In this document: piece by piece, positions 8,604 through 17,789 of the stretch
How positions within the stretch are numbered: the stretch's first letter is position 1
How the letters are laid out: every line of letters begins with the position of its first letter
Source: Alphaproteobacteria bacterium
GTDB taxonomy: Bacteria > Pseudomonadota > Alphaproteobacteria > Caulobacterales > Aquidulcibacteraceae
Length of the DNA: 40,364 nt
Assembly (NCBI GenBank): GCA_027484265.1
Contig: JAIXTH010000296.1
Coordinates: 1-40,364 of the forward strand
Direction: 5' to 3'
Notes under the pieces: generated by a model
What the model saw: only the letters and a program-made list of their open reading frames with translations
Told to the model about the DNA's origin: nothing
Database searches by the model: none
Translations under genes and position numbers: made by a program

Positions 8604-9232
8604 GCGCGTTCCATGACATCCGCCTGCCGCTCAAGCTGGCGCGCGGCGCCGTGGGCGGACCCGAGCGGCAGACCGACGTGGTGGGACTGGCCAATGGCCG
8701 CGAGGTGCGGATCGCCAGCCTGGCGGCCAGCCGTCGCCGGTGGGAGCTGGCTGGGGCCTTGCGCTCGCTGGACGAGCTGGCGCTGCTGACCGCCTTCTTC
8801 GAGGCGCGGCTGGGGCGCCTGCATGCCTTCCGGTTCCGCGACCCCGCCGACCACAAGAGCTGTGCGCCCTCCGCGGTGCCGGGGCCGGGCGACCAGCTGC
8901 TGGGCACCGGCGATGGCAGCCGCACCACCTTTGCCCTGGTCAAGCACTATGGCGATGCCGCCGGCAGCCACGCCCGCCCGATCCGGCTACCGGATCCGTC
9001 CAGTGTGCGCGTGCAGGTTGGACCGGCAGAGCTGGCGGCCAGCGGCTTTTCCGTGTCGGTCCCCGATGGCACAGTCACGCTCGCTACGGCGCCGCATGTG
9101 GGAGCACAGGTGCGGGCGGGGTTCGTGTTCGATGTGCCGGTGCGGTTCGATACCGACCGGCTGGATGTGGCGCTGGATGCTTTCGATGCCGGACGGCTGG
9201 TGTCGGTGCCGCTAGTGGAGGTGGTGCTGTGA
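8600..9232 (+). CDS. GTA distal tail protein, DUF2460/TIGR02217 (g12-like)
   Basis: MSAFHDIRLPLKLARGAVGGPERQTDVVGLANGREVRIASLAASRRRWELAGALRSLDEL. Confidence 0.92.
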   Translation: MSAFHDIRLPLKLARGAVGGPERQTDVVGLANGREVRIASLAASRRRWELAGALRSLDELALLTAFFEARLGRLHAFRFRDPADHKSCAPSAVPGPGDQLLGTGDGSRTTFALVKHYGDAAGSHARPIRLPDPSSVRVQVGPAELAASGFSVSVPDGTVTLATAPHVGAQVRAGFVFDVPVRFDTDRLDVALDAFDAGRLVSVPLVEVVL

Positions 9233-10116
9233 GGGCGCTGCCGACGGCTCTGGCCGCGCGCCTCGCGGACGGCGCGGTGACGCTGGCGCGCTGCTGGCGG
9301 CTGGTGCGGCGCGACGGGGTGGAGGTGTGCGCCACCGACCACGACCGCCCGCTCTGTGTGGACGGCCGCACCTATCAGCCCGCCACCGCCCTGGCCGCAG
9401 GCCATGCCGAGCACGAGCCCGGCCGCGACCGCCTGAGCGTCACCGGCGCCCTGGATGTGGCCGGGATCAGCGAGGACGACCTGATCCTGGGGCGCTGGCA
9501 CCACGGGCGGGTCGAGCTGCTGGTGGCCGACTGGCAGGACCCCGCGGTGTTCGTGCGGCTGTGGAGCGGCCGGGTTGGCCACGTGACCCGGCGGGACCGG
9601 GCCTTCGAGCTGGATCTGGAGAACGCCGCTGCGGCGCTGGATGTGCCGGTCGGACGGGTGTTTGCCCGCACCTGCGATGCCGTGCTGGGCGATGCCCGCT
9701 GCGGCGTGGATCTGGACCAGCCGGGCCGCTCGGTCACGGGCACGCTCGACAGTGTGTCCGATGCCCGCACCCTGCTGGTGGCAGCGGCGGGCGGGCCGTG
9801 GCCCGCACTGCCCTGGACCGATTGGGCCGGATCGCAGGTCCAGGTGCAGACCGGGCGGCTGGCGGGGACCGGCTGGCCGGTGCTGGCCGCACGGCTGGAG
9901 GCGGGCGTGATCCGCCTGTCGCTGGCACAGGCGATGCCGCTGCTGCCGGCGCCGGGCGACGCGGTGCGGCTGGTAATCGGCTGCGACCACAGCTTTGCCA
10001 CCTGCCGCGACCGCTTTGCCAACCAGCTGAACTTCCGGGGCTGTCCGCTGATGCCGGGGGACGATGCGGTGCTGTCCGGCCCTGCCGGCTCGGGCAATGA
10101 CGGGGGGCGCCGATGA
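9229..10116 (+). CDS. GTA tail hub protein, DUF2163/TIGR02218 (g13-like)
   Basis: GTG start at 9229; C-rich C-terminus VIGCDHSFATCRDRFANQLNFRGCPLMPGDDAVL typical of DUF2163 proteins. Confidence 0.92.
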   Translation: MRALPTALAARLADGAVTLARCWRLVRRDGVEVCATDHDRPLCVDGRTYQPATALAAGHAEHEPGRDRLSVTGALDVAGISEDDLILGRWHHGRVELLVADWQDPAVFVRLWSGRVGHVTRRDRAFELDLENAAAALDVPVGRVFARTCDAVLGDARCGVDLDQPGRSVTGTLDSVSDARTLLVAAAGGPWPALPWTDWAGSQVQVQTGRLAGTGWPVLAARLEAGVIRLSLAQAMPLLPAPGDAVRLVIGCDHSFATCRDRFANQLNFRGCPLMPGDDAVLSGPAGSGNDGGRR

Positions 10117-10538
10117 GTGCCGGTCCCGGTCAGCTGGAGGCCGAGGCCCGGCTCTGGCTCGGCACGCCGTTTGCCGAGGGCGCGGCAGTGCGCGGCGCTG
10201 GCTGCGACTGCATCGGCCTGATGGAGGCTTTGGCGCGCGCCCGCGGCCTGGCGCCGCCACCACGTGGGACTTTGTCGCTGGAAGCGGGGCTGGCGCAGGT
10301 GATGGTGCCGCGCACCGGGCCGCCGCAGCCGGGTGACGTACTGCTGCTGGCGCGCGAGCCCGGCGGGCCGCCGGTCCACGCCGCCCTGCTGACCGCCACC
10401 GGCACCCTGATCCACGCCCACTGGAGCCAGGGCGTGGTGGAGAACCGTTTTGGCGGCTGGTTCCAGGCCCGGCTGGTGGCGGTGTTCGCCTGGCCGGTCC
10501 CACCCGATGAGGAGGGCAAGACCCCATGGCAGCCCTGA
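10113..10538 (+). CDS. GTA NlpC/P60-type cell-wall peptidase (g14-like)
   Basis: LGTPFAEGAAVRGAGCDCIGLMEAL (Cys nucleophile context) and GPPVHAALLTATGTLIHAHWSQGVVENRF. Confidence 0.92.
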   Translation: MSAGPGQLEAEARLWLGTPFAEGAAVRGAGCDCIGLMEALARARGLAPPPRGTLSLEAGLAQVMVPRTGPPQPGDVLLLAREPGGPPVHAALLTATGTLIHAHWSQGVVENRFGGWFQARLVAVFAWPVPPDEEGKTPWQP

Positions 10539-13500
10539 TCTTCTCGCAGATCGGCTCGAACCTGTTCGGCACAATCGGTGGATTCATCGGTGCGCTGGCG
10601 GGGGCGCGGATCGATGCCGTGGCGGGCGCAGCCCTGGCGCCCACCCGGGTGATGCCCTCGCGGCTCAAGTCGCTGTCGGTGCAGGCCTCGCAGGAGGGCG
10701 AGCCGATCCAGCTGGTGCATGGCCGGGCGCGGATCACAGGACAGGTGGTGTGGGCCTCCCGCTTCCGCGAGACCAGCACCGCACGGCGCGTGGGTGGCAA
10801 GACCGGCCAGCGGGTGGTGGAGCATCACTACGACATCTCGTTTGCCATCGGCCTGTGCGAGGGCCCGATCCGGGGGATCGGCCGGGTGTGGGCCAATGGC
10901 GATCCGCTGGACCTGTCGGCATTGAACTGGCGGCTGCTGCCGGGCGGACCGGACCAGATGCCCGACCCGCTGATCGAGGCGATCGAGGGGCTCGACCGCG
11001 CGCCTGCCCATAGGGGCCTTGCCACCATCGTGTTCGAGGACTTCCCGCTGGACGGCTTTGGCGACCGGATCCCGCAGCTGTCGTTCGAGGTGTTCACCCA
11101 GACCGCTGGCGGCAGCGAGCCCGGCAGCCTGGAGGCGCTGGCGCGCGGGGTGAACCTGATCCCGGCGTGCGGCGAGTTCGTCTATGCCACCACGCCGGTG
11201 CGCACAGTGCTGCGCCCGGGTCGGGAGCGGGTCGAGAACCTCAATGCCAGCGCCGGGCGCACCGATTTCAGTGTGGCGCTGGACACGTTGCAGCGTGATC
11301 TGCCGGGCGTGGACCATGTGTCGCTGGCGGTGGCCTGGTTCGGCGACGACCTGCGCTGTGGCAACTGTCAGGTGATGCCGCGGGTGGAGGTGCGGGGGAA
11401 GGTCAACCGGCCGCTGGCCTGGGCGGTGGCGGGGCTGACGCGGGCCACGGCGCCGCTGGTCTCCACCGTGGACTGGCGTCCGGCGCTGGGCGGCACGCCA
11501 GCCGATTTCTGTGTGATCGAAGCCCTGCGCGAGCTGAAGCTGCGCGGCTTCAAGGTCACGCTCCATCCGTTCCTCCTGATGGACATCCCGGCTGGCAACA
11601 GCCTGCCCGCACCGACCGGCGGCACCCAGCCGCCCTATCCCTGGCGGGGGCGGATCAGCTGCCATCCCGCACCCGGTCACCCCGGCAGCCCCGCAGGCAC
11701 CGCTGCCGCCGATGCGCAGGTGCAGGCCTTCTTCGGCGCGGCCACGCCTGGCCAGATGACAGTCGGGGCGGGCACGGTGAGCTGGCAGGCCGGTACGCCC
11801 TGGGGCTACCGGCGGTTTGTGCTGCATCTGGCGGGCCTGGCACAGGCCGCAGGCGGCGTGGACGGGTTCCTGCTGGGCTCGGAGCTGTGCGGCCTCACCC
11901 GGGTGCGTGGAGCCGGCGGCCAGTTTCCGGCGGTGGAGGCGCTGCGCACCCTGGCGGGCGAGGTCCGGTCACTGCTGGGGCCTTCCACCGCTTTGTCCTA
12001 TGGCGCGGACTGGACCGAATATGGCGCGCAGGTGCCGGCCGATGATCCGTCGGGTCTGGTGTTTCCGCTCGATCCGCTCTGGGCCGATCCGCTGATCGAC
12101 CATGTCGGCCTCGACTGGTACCCACCGCTCGCCGACCAGCGGCCGGGCGAGGGGCGCCCCACCCGCGCCGCGCTGGCGGCAGGCATGGCCTCGGGCGAGG
12201 CCTATGACTGGTACTATGCCTCCGACGCAGACCGCGCCGCCGGCACGCGCTCGCCAATCCAGGACGGCGGCTATGGCGAGCATTGGGTGTGGCGGCAGAA
12301 GGACCTGCGCGGCTGGTGGCTGAATGCGCATCACCCCCGCACTGGCGGCGTGCGCGCGGCGACGCCGACAGGGTGGCAGCCGGGCATGAAGCCGGTGCGG
12401 CTGATGGAGCTGGGCTTTCCGGCGGTGGACCGGGGCGCCAACCGACCCAGCGCCTTTCCCGATCCCAAGAGCGTGGAGAGCGTTCTGCCGCCCTTCTCAA
12501 CCGGCGCCCGCGACGATGCCGCCCAGCGCACGGCGCTGGAAGCTGCACTGGCCTGGTGGCACGTCCCCGGCAACAATCCGGTCTCGCCCGCCACGGGCGC
12601 ACCGATGCTGGACCCGGCGCACACCCATCTGTGGTGCTGGGACGCCCGTCCCTATCCGCAGTTTCCGGCCCGCACCGACCTGTGGGCCGACGGACCCCAT
12701 GCCGCCACCGGTCACTGGCTGGCCGGGCGGGCCGGGGCGGTGTCGCTGGGCGCGGTGCTGGCAGACATTGCGGGGCGGGCCGGCGTGACGCTGGACGTCA
12801 GCGGGGTGGAGGGCACGCTGGAGGGGCATGTGCTGGCGGGCACCACCCCGGCGCGCGATGCGCTGGCGATCCTGGCCCTGGCGTTCGGCCTCGAGGCCTG
12901 CACCCGCCCCGACGGCACCCCGGCGCTGCGCACCGCGCCCGGGCCGGTGGCGGCGCACCTGCTGTCCGACGCGGCCCTTGCCCGGTCCGGCAGCGGCCCG
13001 GCGACGGTGGCCGAGCATGATCTGGCAGCAGGCCCCGCCGCAGCCCGTGTCGAGACCTGGTCGAGCGAGCGGGCGCTGCAGCCAGCCGCGGCCCTGGCCG
13101 GGCCGGTCAGCGAGGGGCACGGCACCACCGCCCTGGCTGTGCCGATCATCGCCGATGCCGGGCTGGCGCGCACGATCGCCGCGCGCCTGGCAACAGTCGC
13201 AGCGCTGCCGCGCGAGCAGCTCCAGATCACGGTGGGACCCCTGGCAGGCCTGGCCATCGAGCCGGGCGACCGGCTGGCGCTGGCAGACGGGCGCGTCTGG
13301 CGGGTGGAGGCGGTGGAGGGCGCGCTCGCCCCGGCGCTCACGCTGGTGCCTGCGCCGCCGCGCGGCATTGCCCCCATGACCGGCTTTGCCCCCGGCAGCG
13401 TCGAGCCACCGCCAGTCCCGGCAGCGCCGCTGCTGCGGGTGCTCGATCTGCCCGCACCCTTTGTCGAGCCAGCCGATCCACGCCCCCTGCTGGCGGTGGC

Positions 13501-14329
13501 CGCCGATCCCTGGGGTGGCAGTGTGGCCGTACTGGCCAATGGGAGCCCGGCCGCGACCGTGGCGGGGCCGGCGCGGATGGGCGAGCTGGTCACGCCGCTG
13601 CCGGCCACCCGCGCGGGCGTCAGCCTGCCCGGCGCGGTGGAGGTGGGGCTGTGGTCCGGCACTCTTGGCACCGCTGGCGGGATGGCTGCGGTTCTGGACG
13701 GAGCCGGGCAGGTGCTGGACGTGCTGTCCTGGCGCGCGGCAGCTCTGGTGGCGACCCGGCGCTGGCGCCTGGCGGGGGTGTCGCGCGGGCTGGCGGGGGC
13801 GGCTGCACCGCCGGCCATCGCCGCCGGCAGCGACGTGGTGGTGCTGGATCCGGCCCTCGGCAGGGCCGCGCTCGCGCCCGGCCTCGCCGGAAGCTGGATC
13901 AGCTGGCAGGCGCGCGCCAGCGCTGCGGCCTGGCCGGACGATGAAGCAGCGCTGTCCGCCTTGTGGCAGGCTGTGGCGGCCCGGCCCTGGTCGCCGGTGC
14001 ATCTGCGGGCGGTGCGGACCGCGCCCGGTGTCCGGCTGTCGTGGACGCGGCGGGCGCGCGGTGACGGCGATGCCCTCGATCCGCCCGACGTGCCCGCGGC
14101 CTCGGTCAGCCCGCTGTTCCGGCTCGAGATCCAGTCGCAGGCCGGTGCCCCCGTGCGCACCCTCACCACGACAGTGCCCGAGCTGATCTACCCGTCAGCC
14201 GACGAACTGGCTGACTTCGGCGGGGTGCAGAGCCATCTTCAGGTGGCGGTCTGCGAGCTTGGTGACGGGGGCCGCACCGGTGTGGCGGCATCGGCGCTGC
14301 TGGAGGTGCGCGCAGCCGGTCGGATCTGA
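10526..14329 (+). CDS. GTA host-specificity / TIM-barrel-like baseplate megaprotein (g15-like)
   Basis: 1267 aa; FSQIGSNLFGTIGGFIGALAGARIDA, SALSYGADWTEYG...PLIDHVGLDWYPPLADQR...GGYGEHWVWRQKDLRGWWLNAHHPR, HLWCWDARPYPQFP: GTA TIM-barrel-like domain. Confidence 0.95.
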   Translation: MAALIFSQIGSNLFGTIGGFIGALAGARIDAVAGAALAPTRVMPSRLKSLSVQASQEGEPIQLVHGRARITGQVVWASRFRETSTARRVGGKTGQRVVEHHYDISFAIGLCEGPIRGIGRVWANGDPLDLSALNWRLLPGGPDQMPDPLIEAIEGLDRAPAHRGLATIVFEDFPLDGFGDRIPQLSFEVFTQTAGGSEPGSLEALARGVNLIPACGEFVYATTPVRTVLRPGRERVENLNASAGRTDFSVALDTLQRDLPGVDHVSLAVAWFGDDLRCGNCQVMPRVEVRGKVNRPLAWAVAGLTRATAPLVSTVDWRPALGGTPADFCVIEALRELKLRGFKVTLHPFLLMDIPAGNSLPAPTGGTQPPYPWRGRISCHPAPGHPGSPAGTAAADAQVQAFFGAATPGQMTVGAGTVSWQAGTPWGYRRFVLHLAGLAQAAGGVDGFLLGSELCGLTRVRGAGGQFPAVEALRTLAGEVRSLLGPSTALSYGADWTEYGAQVPADDPSGLVFPLDPLWADPLIDHVGLDWYPPLADQRPGEGRPTRAALAAGMASGEAYDWYYASDADRAAGTRSPIQDGGYGEHWVWRQKDLRGWWLNAHHPRTGGVRAATPTGWQPGMKPVRLMELGFPAVDRGANRPSAFPDPKSVESVLPPFSTGARDDAAQRTALEAALAWWHVPGNNPVSPATGAPMLDPAHTHLWCWDARPYPQFPARTDLWADGPHAATGHWLAGRAGAVSLGAVLADIAGRAGVTLDVSGVEGTLEGHVLAGTTPARDALAILALAFGLEACTRPDGTPALRTAPGPVAAHLLSDAALARSGSGPATVAEHDLAAGPAAARVETWSSERALQPAAALAGPVSEGHGTTALAVPIIADAGLARTIAARLATVAALPREQLQITVGPLAGLAIEPGDRLALADGRVWRVEAVEGALAPALTLVPAPPRGIAPMTGFAPGSVEPPPVPAAPLLRVLDLPAPFVEPADPRPLLAVAADPWGGSVAVLANGSPAATVAGPARMGELVTPLPATRAGVSLPGAVEVGLWSGTLGTAGGMAAVLDGAGQVLDVLSWRAAALVATRRWRLAGVSRGLAGAAAPPAIAAGSDVVVLDPALGRAALAPGLAGSWISWQARASAAAWPDDEAALSALWQAVAARPWSPVHLRAVRTAPGVRLSWTRRARGDGDALDPPDVPAASVSPLFRLEIQSQAGAPVRTLTTTVPELIYPSADELADFGGVQSHLQVAVCELGDGGRTGVAASALLEVRAAGRI

Positions 14330-14361
14330 TGCGCAACGCGGCAAACCGGGACCTTGCGCAT
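14329..14361. other. Inverted repeat at the 3' end of the GTA cluster (possible terminator or operator)
   Basis: ATGCGCAA (14329-14336) / TTGCGCAT (14354-14361), 17-nt spacer; no T-tract. Confidence 0.4.
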
Positions 14362-14405
14362 TCTCCACCATAGCCCCCAGCCGGGAAACCCTCTAGTCTG
14401 GCACC

Positions 14406-16664
14406 ATGGCAGCCGCCCCTCCAGGAACCGCTGGCGCCTCGCGCGCCCTGCTCAAGTCGCTGCGCGACCTGATGGGTTCCGCGCGCGACACGCAGTCGAG
14501 CCTCGACCGCACCGTCACGCTGGTGGGCAACGCGATGGTTGCCGATGTCTGCTCGATCTACCTGCGCCGCACCGACGGCATGCTGGAGCTGTGCGCCACC
14601 GAAGGCCTCAAGCGCGAGGCGGTGCACCGTACCCAGATGAAGCCGCGCGAGGGCCTCGTCGGCCTGGTAGCCGAGCTGGCCGAGCCGGTGGCGCTGTCGG
14701 ATGCGCCGTCGCATCCGCGCTTCTCGTACCGGCCCGAGACCGGGGAGGATCCCTACCAGTCATTCCTGGGGGTGCCGATCCTGCGGTCGGGCCGCCTGAT
14801 CGGCGTGCTGGTGGTGCAGAACCGCAACCCGCTGAACTGGGCCGATGACGACATCGAGGTGCTGCGCACGATCGCGGCCTTCATCGGCGAGCAGGTGCCT
14901 GATGACGGCGCCGGTGGCGCGCTCGCCGGGTTCGAGATCAAACCGACCCAGCCGGTGCGGATGCGCGGCAAGGTGCTGTCGCAGGGCCTGGCCGAAGGCG
15001 TGGCGGTGCTGCACGAGCCGGTGGTGGCCGCCACCCGCATCCTCGCCGAGGACCCGGTGGCCGAGGAACAGCGGCTGCAGACCGGTCTGATCGACCTGCG
15101 GTCCGGGCTGGAACGGCTGCTGACCGGCGACGCCGAGACCCTGGGCGGGGTGCCGTACGAGGTGCTGGAGACGTTCCTGCTGCTCAGCCAGGACCGCGGC
15201 TGGGAGCGGCGGCTGGTGGACGGTGTGCGCGCCGGCCTGACGGCGGAGGCCTCGGTCGAGCAGGTGCGCTCCGAGCACCGGGCGCGCCTTGCCAACGCCA
15301 AGGACAATTACCTGCGCGACCGGCTGCAGGATCTGGAAGAGCTCGACAACCGGCTGCTGCGCCACCTGTCGGGGGCCAGCGCCCCGTCGCTGGCGCCGGG
15401 GGCCGATGCGATCATCGTGGCGCGCGATATCGGCCCCGCCGAACTGCTGGAATATGGCGCCGACCGGATCAAGGCGGTGCTGCTGGAGGAGGGCTCGCCG
15501 TCGGGCCACGCCGCCATCGTGGCGCGCGCCATGCGCCTGCCGATGATCGGCCAGCTGCCGGGTCTGCTCAGCCAGGTCGAGGCCGGTGATCCGGTGATCG
15601 TGGATGCGGGCGAGCACACCGCCTATCTGCGACCCGAGGCCGCCGTGCGCCAGGCCTTCGACACCCGTCTGCGGCTGCAGACCGAGGAGCGTGCGCAGTT
15701 CGCCGCCCAGCGCGACGAGCCCTGCATCACCCGCTGCGGCCAGCGGGTCGGCCTTCTGCTCAATGCCGGGCTGGCGGTTGACATGGAGCAGCTCGATCTA
15801 ACCGGGGCCGACGGCGTGGGCCTGTTCCGCACCGAGTTCCAGTTCATGGTGTCCGACACCATGCCCCGCCTCGAATCCCAGACCGAGCTCTATTCGGCGG
15901 TGATGGCGGCGGCGGCCGGCAGGCCGGTCACGTTCCGCACCCTGGATCTGGGCTCGGACAAGATGGCGGCCTTCATGCCGAAGGAGCGCGAGGAGAACCC
16001 GGCCATGGGCTGGCGGGCTGTCCGGATCGGGCTTGATCGCCCGGCCCTGTCGCGCTACCAGCTGCGGGCTCTGGTGCGGGCCGCGGAAGGCCAGCATCTG
16101 CGGGTGATGTTCCCGCTGGTCACCGTGATCGAGGAGTTCCGCAAGGCCCGGGCCCTGCTGGCGCAGGAGCTGGACTGGGCGCGCAAGCATGGCCGCACCG
16201 GGCCGGTACGGCTGGAAGTCGGCGCCATGGTCGAGGCGCCTGCATTGGCGTGGCAGACCCGCGAGATTGCCGCCGAAGCTGATTTTCTGTCGGTGGGTAC
16301 CAATGATCTACTGCAGTTCTTCTTTGCAGCCGATCGCGGATCGGCCCGGATGGCCGAGCGTTTCGACATCCTGTCGCGCCCGGCCCTGGGCTTCCTGCGG
16401 CACATCCGGACCTCGGCAGGCAGCACACCCATGTCCGTATGCGGAGAGCATGCAGGCCGTCCGGTCGAGGCAATGGCGCTGATTGCACTGGGTTTCGACC
16501 GGCTTTCCATGCCGGCCGGCGGGATCGGACCGGTCAAGCGCATGGCGATGGCCACCGACTTCGACCACCTGCGCCCGCGCCTGGAAGCCTGGCTGGAAGA
16601 CCCTAAGGTGGATATTCGCGCCGCCCTGTGCGCATATGCAACAGAAAACAGCATCGTACTGTAA
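14406..16664 (+). CDS. ptsP: Phosphoenolpyruvate-protein phosphotransferase PtsP (EI-Ntr) with N-terminal GAF domain
   Basis: GAF region then EI: GSPSGHAAIVARAMRLPMIG, GLFRTEFQFM, FRTLDLGSDKMAAF, FLSVGTNDLLQFFFAADR, MSVCGEHAGRPVEAMALIALGF. Confidence 0.96.
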   Translation: MAAAPPGTAGASRALLKSLRDLMGSARDTQSSLDRTVTLVGNAMVADVCSIYLRRTDGMLELCATEGLKREAVHRTQMKPREGLVGLVAELAEPVALSDAPSHPRFSYRPETGEDPYQSFLGVPILRSGRLIGVLVVQNRNPLNWADDDIEVLRTIAAFIGEQVPDDGAGGALAGFEIKPTQPVRMRGKVLSQGLAEGVAVLHEPVVAATRILAEDPVAEEQRLQTGLIDLRSGLERLLTGDAETLGGVPYEVLETFLLLSQDRGWERRLVDGVRAGLTAEASVEQVRSEHRARLANAKDNYLRDRLQDLEELDNRLLRHLSGASAPSLAPGADAIIVARDIGPAELLEYGADRIKAVLLEEGSPSGHAAIVARAMRLPMIGQLPGLLSQVEAGDPVIVDAGEHTAYLRPEAAVRQAFDTRLRLQTEERAQFAAQRDEPCITRCGQRVGLLLNAGLAVDMEQLDLTGADGVGLFRTEFQFMVSDTMPRLESQTELYSAVMAAAAGRPVTFRTLDLGSDKMAAFMPKEREENPAMGWRAVRIGLDRPALSRYQLRALVRAAEGQHLRVMFPLVTVIEEFRKARALLAQELDWARKHGRTGPVRLEVGAMVEAPALAWQTREIAAEADFLSVGTNDLLQFFFAADRGSARMAERFDILSRPALGFLRHIRTSAGSTPMSVCGEHAGRPVEAMALIALGFDRLSMPAGGIGPVKRMAMATDFDHLRPRLEAWLEDPKVDIRAALCAYATENSIVL

Positions 16665-16754
16665 ATTCAGCTGCAGTTCATTGATGAACGGGTAACCCAA
16701 TTGTAGTGCAACCGTCGTACAACGGTTTCAGAATTCTGGCATGAAAGGCTGGAG

Positions 16755-17693
16755 ATGTCGCCCGCCGAAGCCCAACGCCTGCTTGACGATGCCGCCCTCC
16801 CGGGCGGCGTCGCGCATCTGCGCGTGGTGGACGAGGCTGTCGTTCCGCTGGCGGACGATCCGGGTGCGTTCCTGCGGCGCGGGCGCAAGGCCCTGGACCT
16901 GTCGGTCCCGCAAGTCGCCGGCCTGCTCAAGCTCAAGTCCGCGATCATCGAGGACATCGAGGCCAGTCACTTCAACCGGCAGCTGGGCCTCGGCTATGCG
17001 CTCGGTTTCGTGCGCACCTATGCCGAGCTGATCACCGCCCGCAGCCCGGATCCGCAGCTGGTGGAAGACATCGTCGACACCTTCCGTGGCCGCTGGGAGC
17101 CGCAGCAGACCGCCGCGGAAGCACGGCGCAAGCCGTTGCAGGCCGCCACCTTCGTGCCGATCGGTGCGGTGCTGGGCCTGGGTCTGGTGGGCTGGTTTGC
17201 GGTCAGCATGCTGATGCAGTCGGTCGGCCCGCGCGAGCCCGAGCCGGTGGCACCGCCCGACGAAGCCATCCGCGCCTGGAGCCAGACCCCGCAGGCCGTA
17301 CCCGGCCGCGCCGTTGCTGCCGTCGATCCGCTGATCACCATCCATGCCCTGCGCGACGTGCGCATCACCCTGCGCGGCGAAGACGGTGCGCTGGTGGCCG
17401 ACCGCTATATGCGGGGCGGCGAGGCGATGTCGGCGGATGGTCTGGGCCGGTTCTTCATCACCACCCCCGATGCAGGCGCGCTGGAAGTGCGCGGGCACGG
17501 CCAGTCGATTGCTGTCGGCGACCCCGGCGTGAAGGCCGACTGGTGGCGGGTGCCGGACCTGGTGGCCGTCGAACAGGCTGCGATCGAGGCACGGCGTGCC
17601 GAGGCGGCTACTGCGGCTACGGCGGCTACTGCGGCAGCCACAGCGACCCCTGCTCCGGCTGCGCCAACCAGCCCGGCAGCGCCAACCAACTAA
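16755..17693 (+). CDS. RodZ-like helix-turn-helix, single-TM protein with C-terminal DUF4115
   Basis: GRKALDLSVPQVAGLLKLKSAIIEDIEASHFNRQLGLGYALGFVRTYAELI; TM GAVLGLGLVGWFAVSML; C-terminal DVRITLRGEDGALVADRYMRGGE. Confidence 0.88.
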   Translation: MSPAEAQRLLDDAALPGGVAHLRVVDEAVVPLADDPGAFLRRGRKALDLSVPQVAGLLKLKSAIIEDIEASHFNRQLGLGYALGFVRTYAELITARSPDPQLVEDIVDTFRGRWEPQQTAAEARRKPLQAATFVPIGAVLGLGLVGWFAVSMLMQSVGPREPEPVAPPDEAIRAWSQTPQAVPGRAVAAVDPLITIHALRDVRITLRGEDGALVADRYMRGGEAMSADGLGRFFITTPDAGALEVRGHGQSIAVGDPGVKADWWRVPDLVAVEQAAIEARRAEAATAATAATAAATATPAPAAPTSPAAPTN

Positions 17694-17713
17694 AGGCAGG
17701 AATGCGGCCTCAG

Positions 17714-17733
17714 TGCGCGGCCTGCGCCGCGCA
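17714..17733. terminator. Hairpin between convergent rodZ-like and methyltransferase genes
   Basis: TGCGCGGC-CTGC-GCCGCGCA, perfect 8-bp stem, lacks U-tract. Confidence 0.5.
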
Positions 17734-17789
17734 TCGTCCCGCCGCCAGGCGCTGCAGCGGCGGCGGGTTCTGGCGGCAGCGAGGCGTCC

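Noticed and set aside
1660-14329. Interpretation as an active prophage
   Set aside because: No integrase, repressor, replication or lysis genes and no visible att repeats; gene order and families match RcGTA-type clusters. Cannot be fully excluded without the flanking genome.
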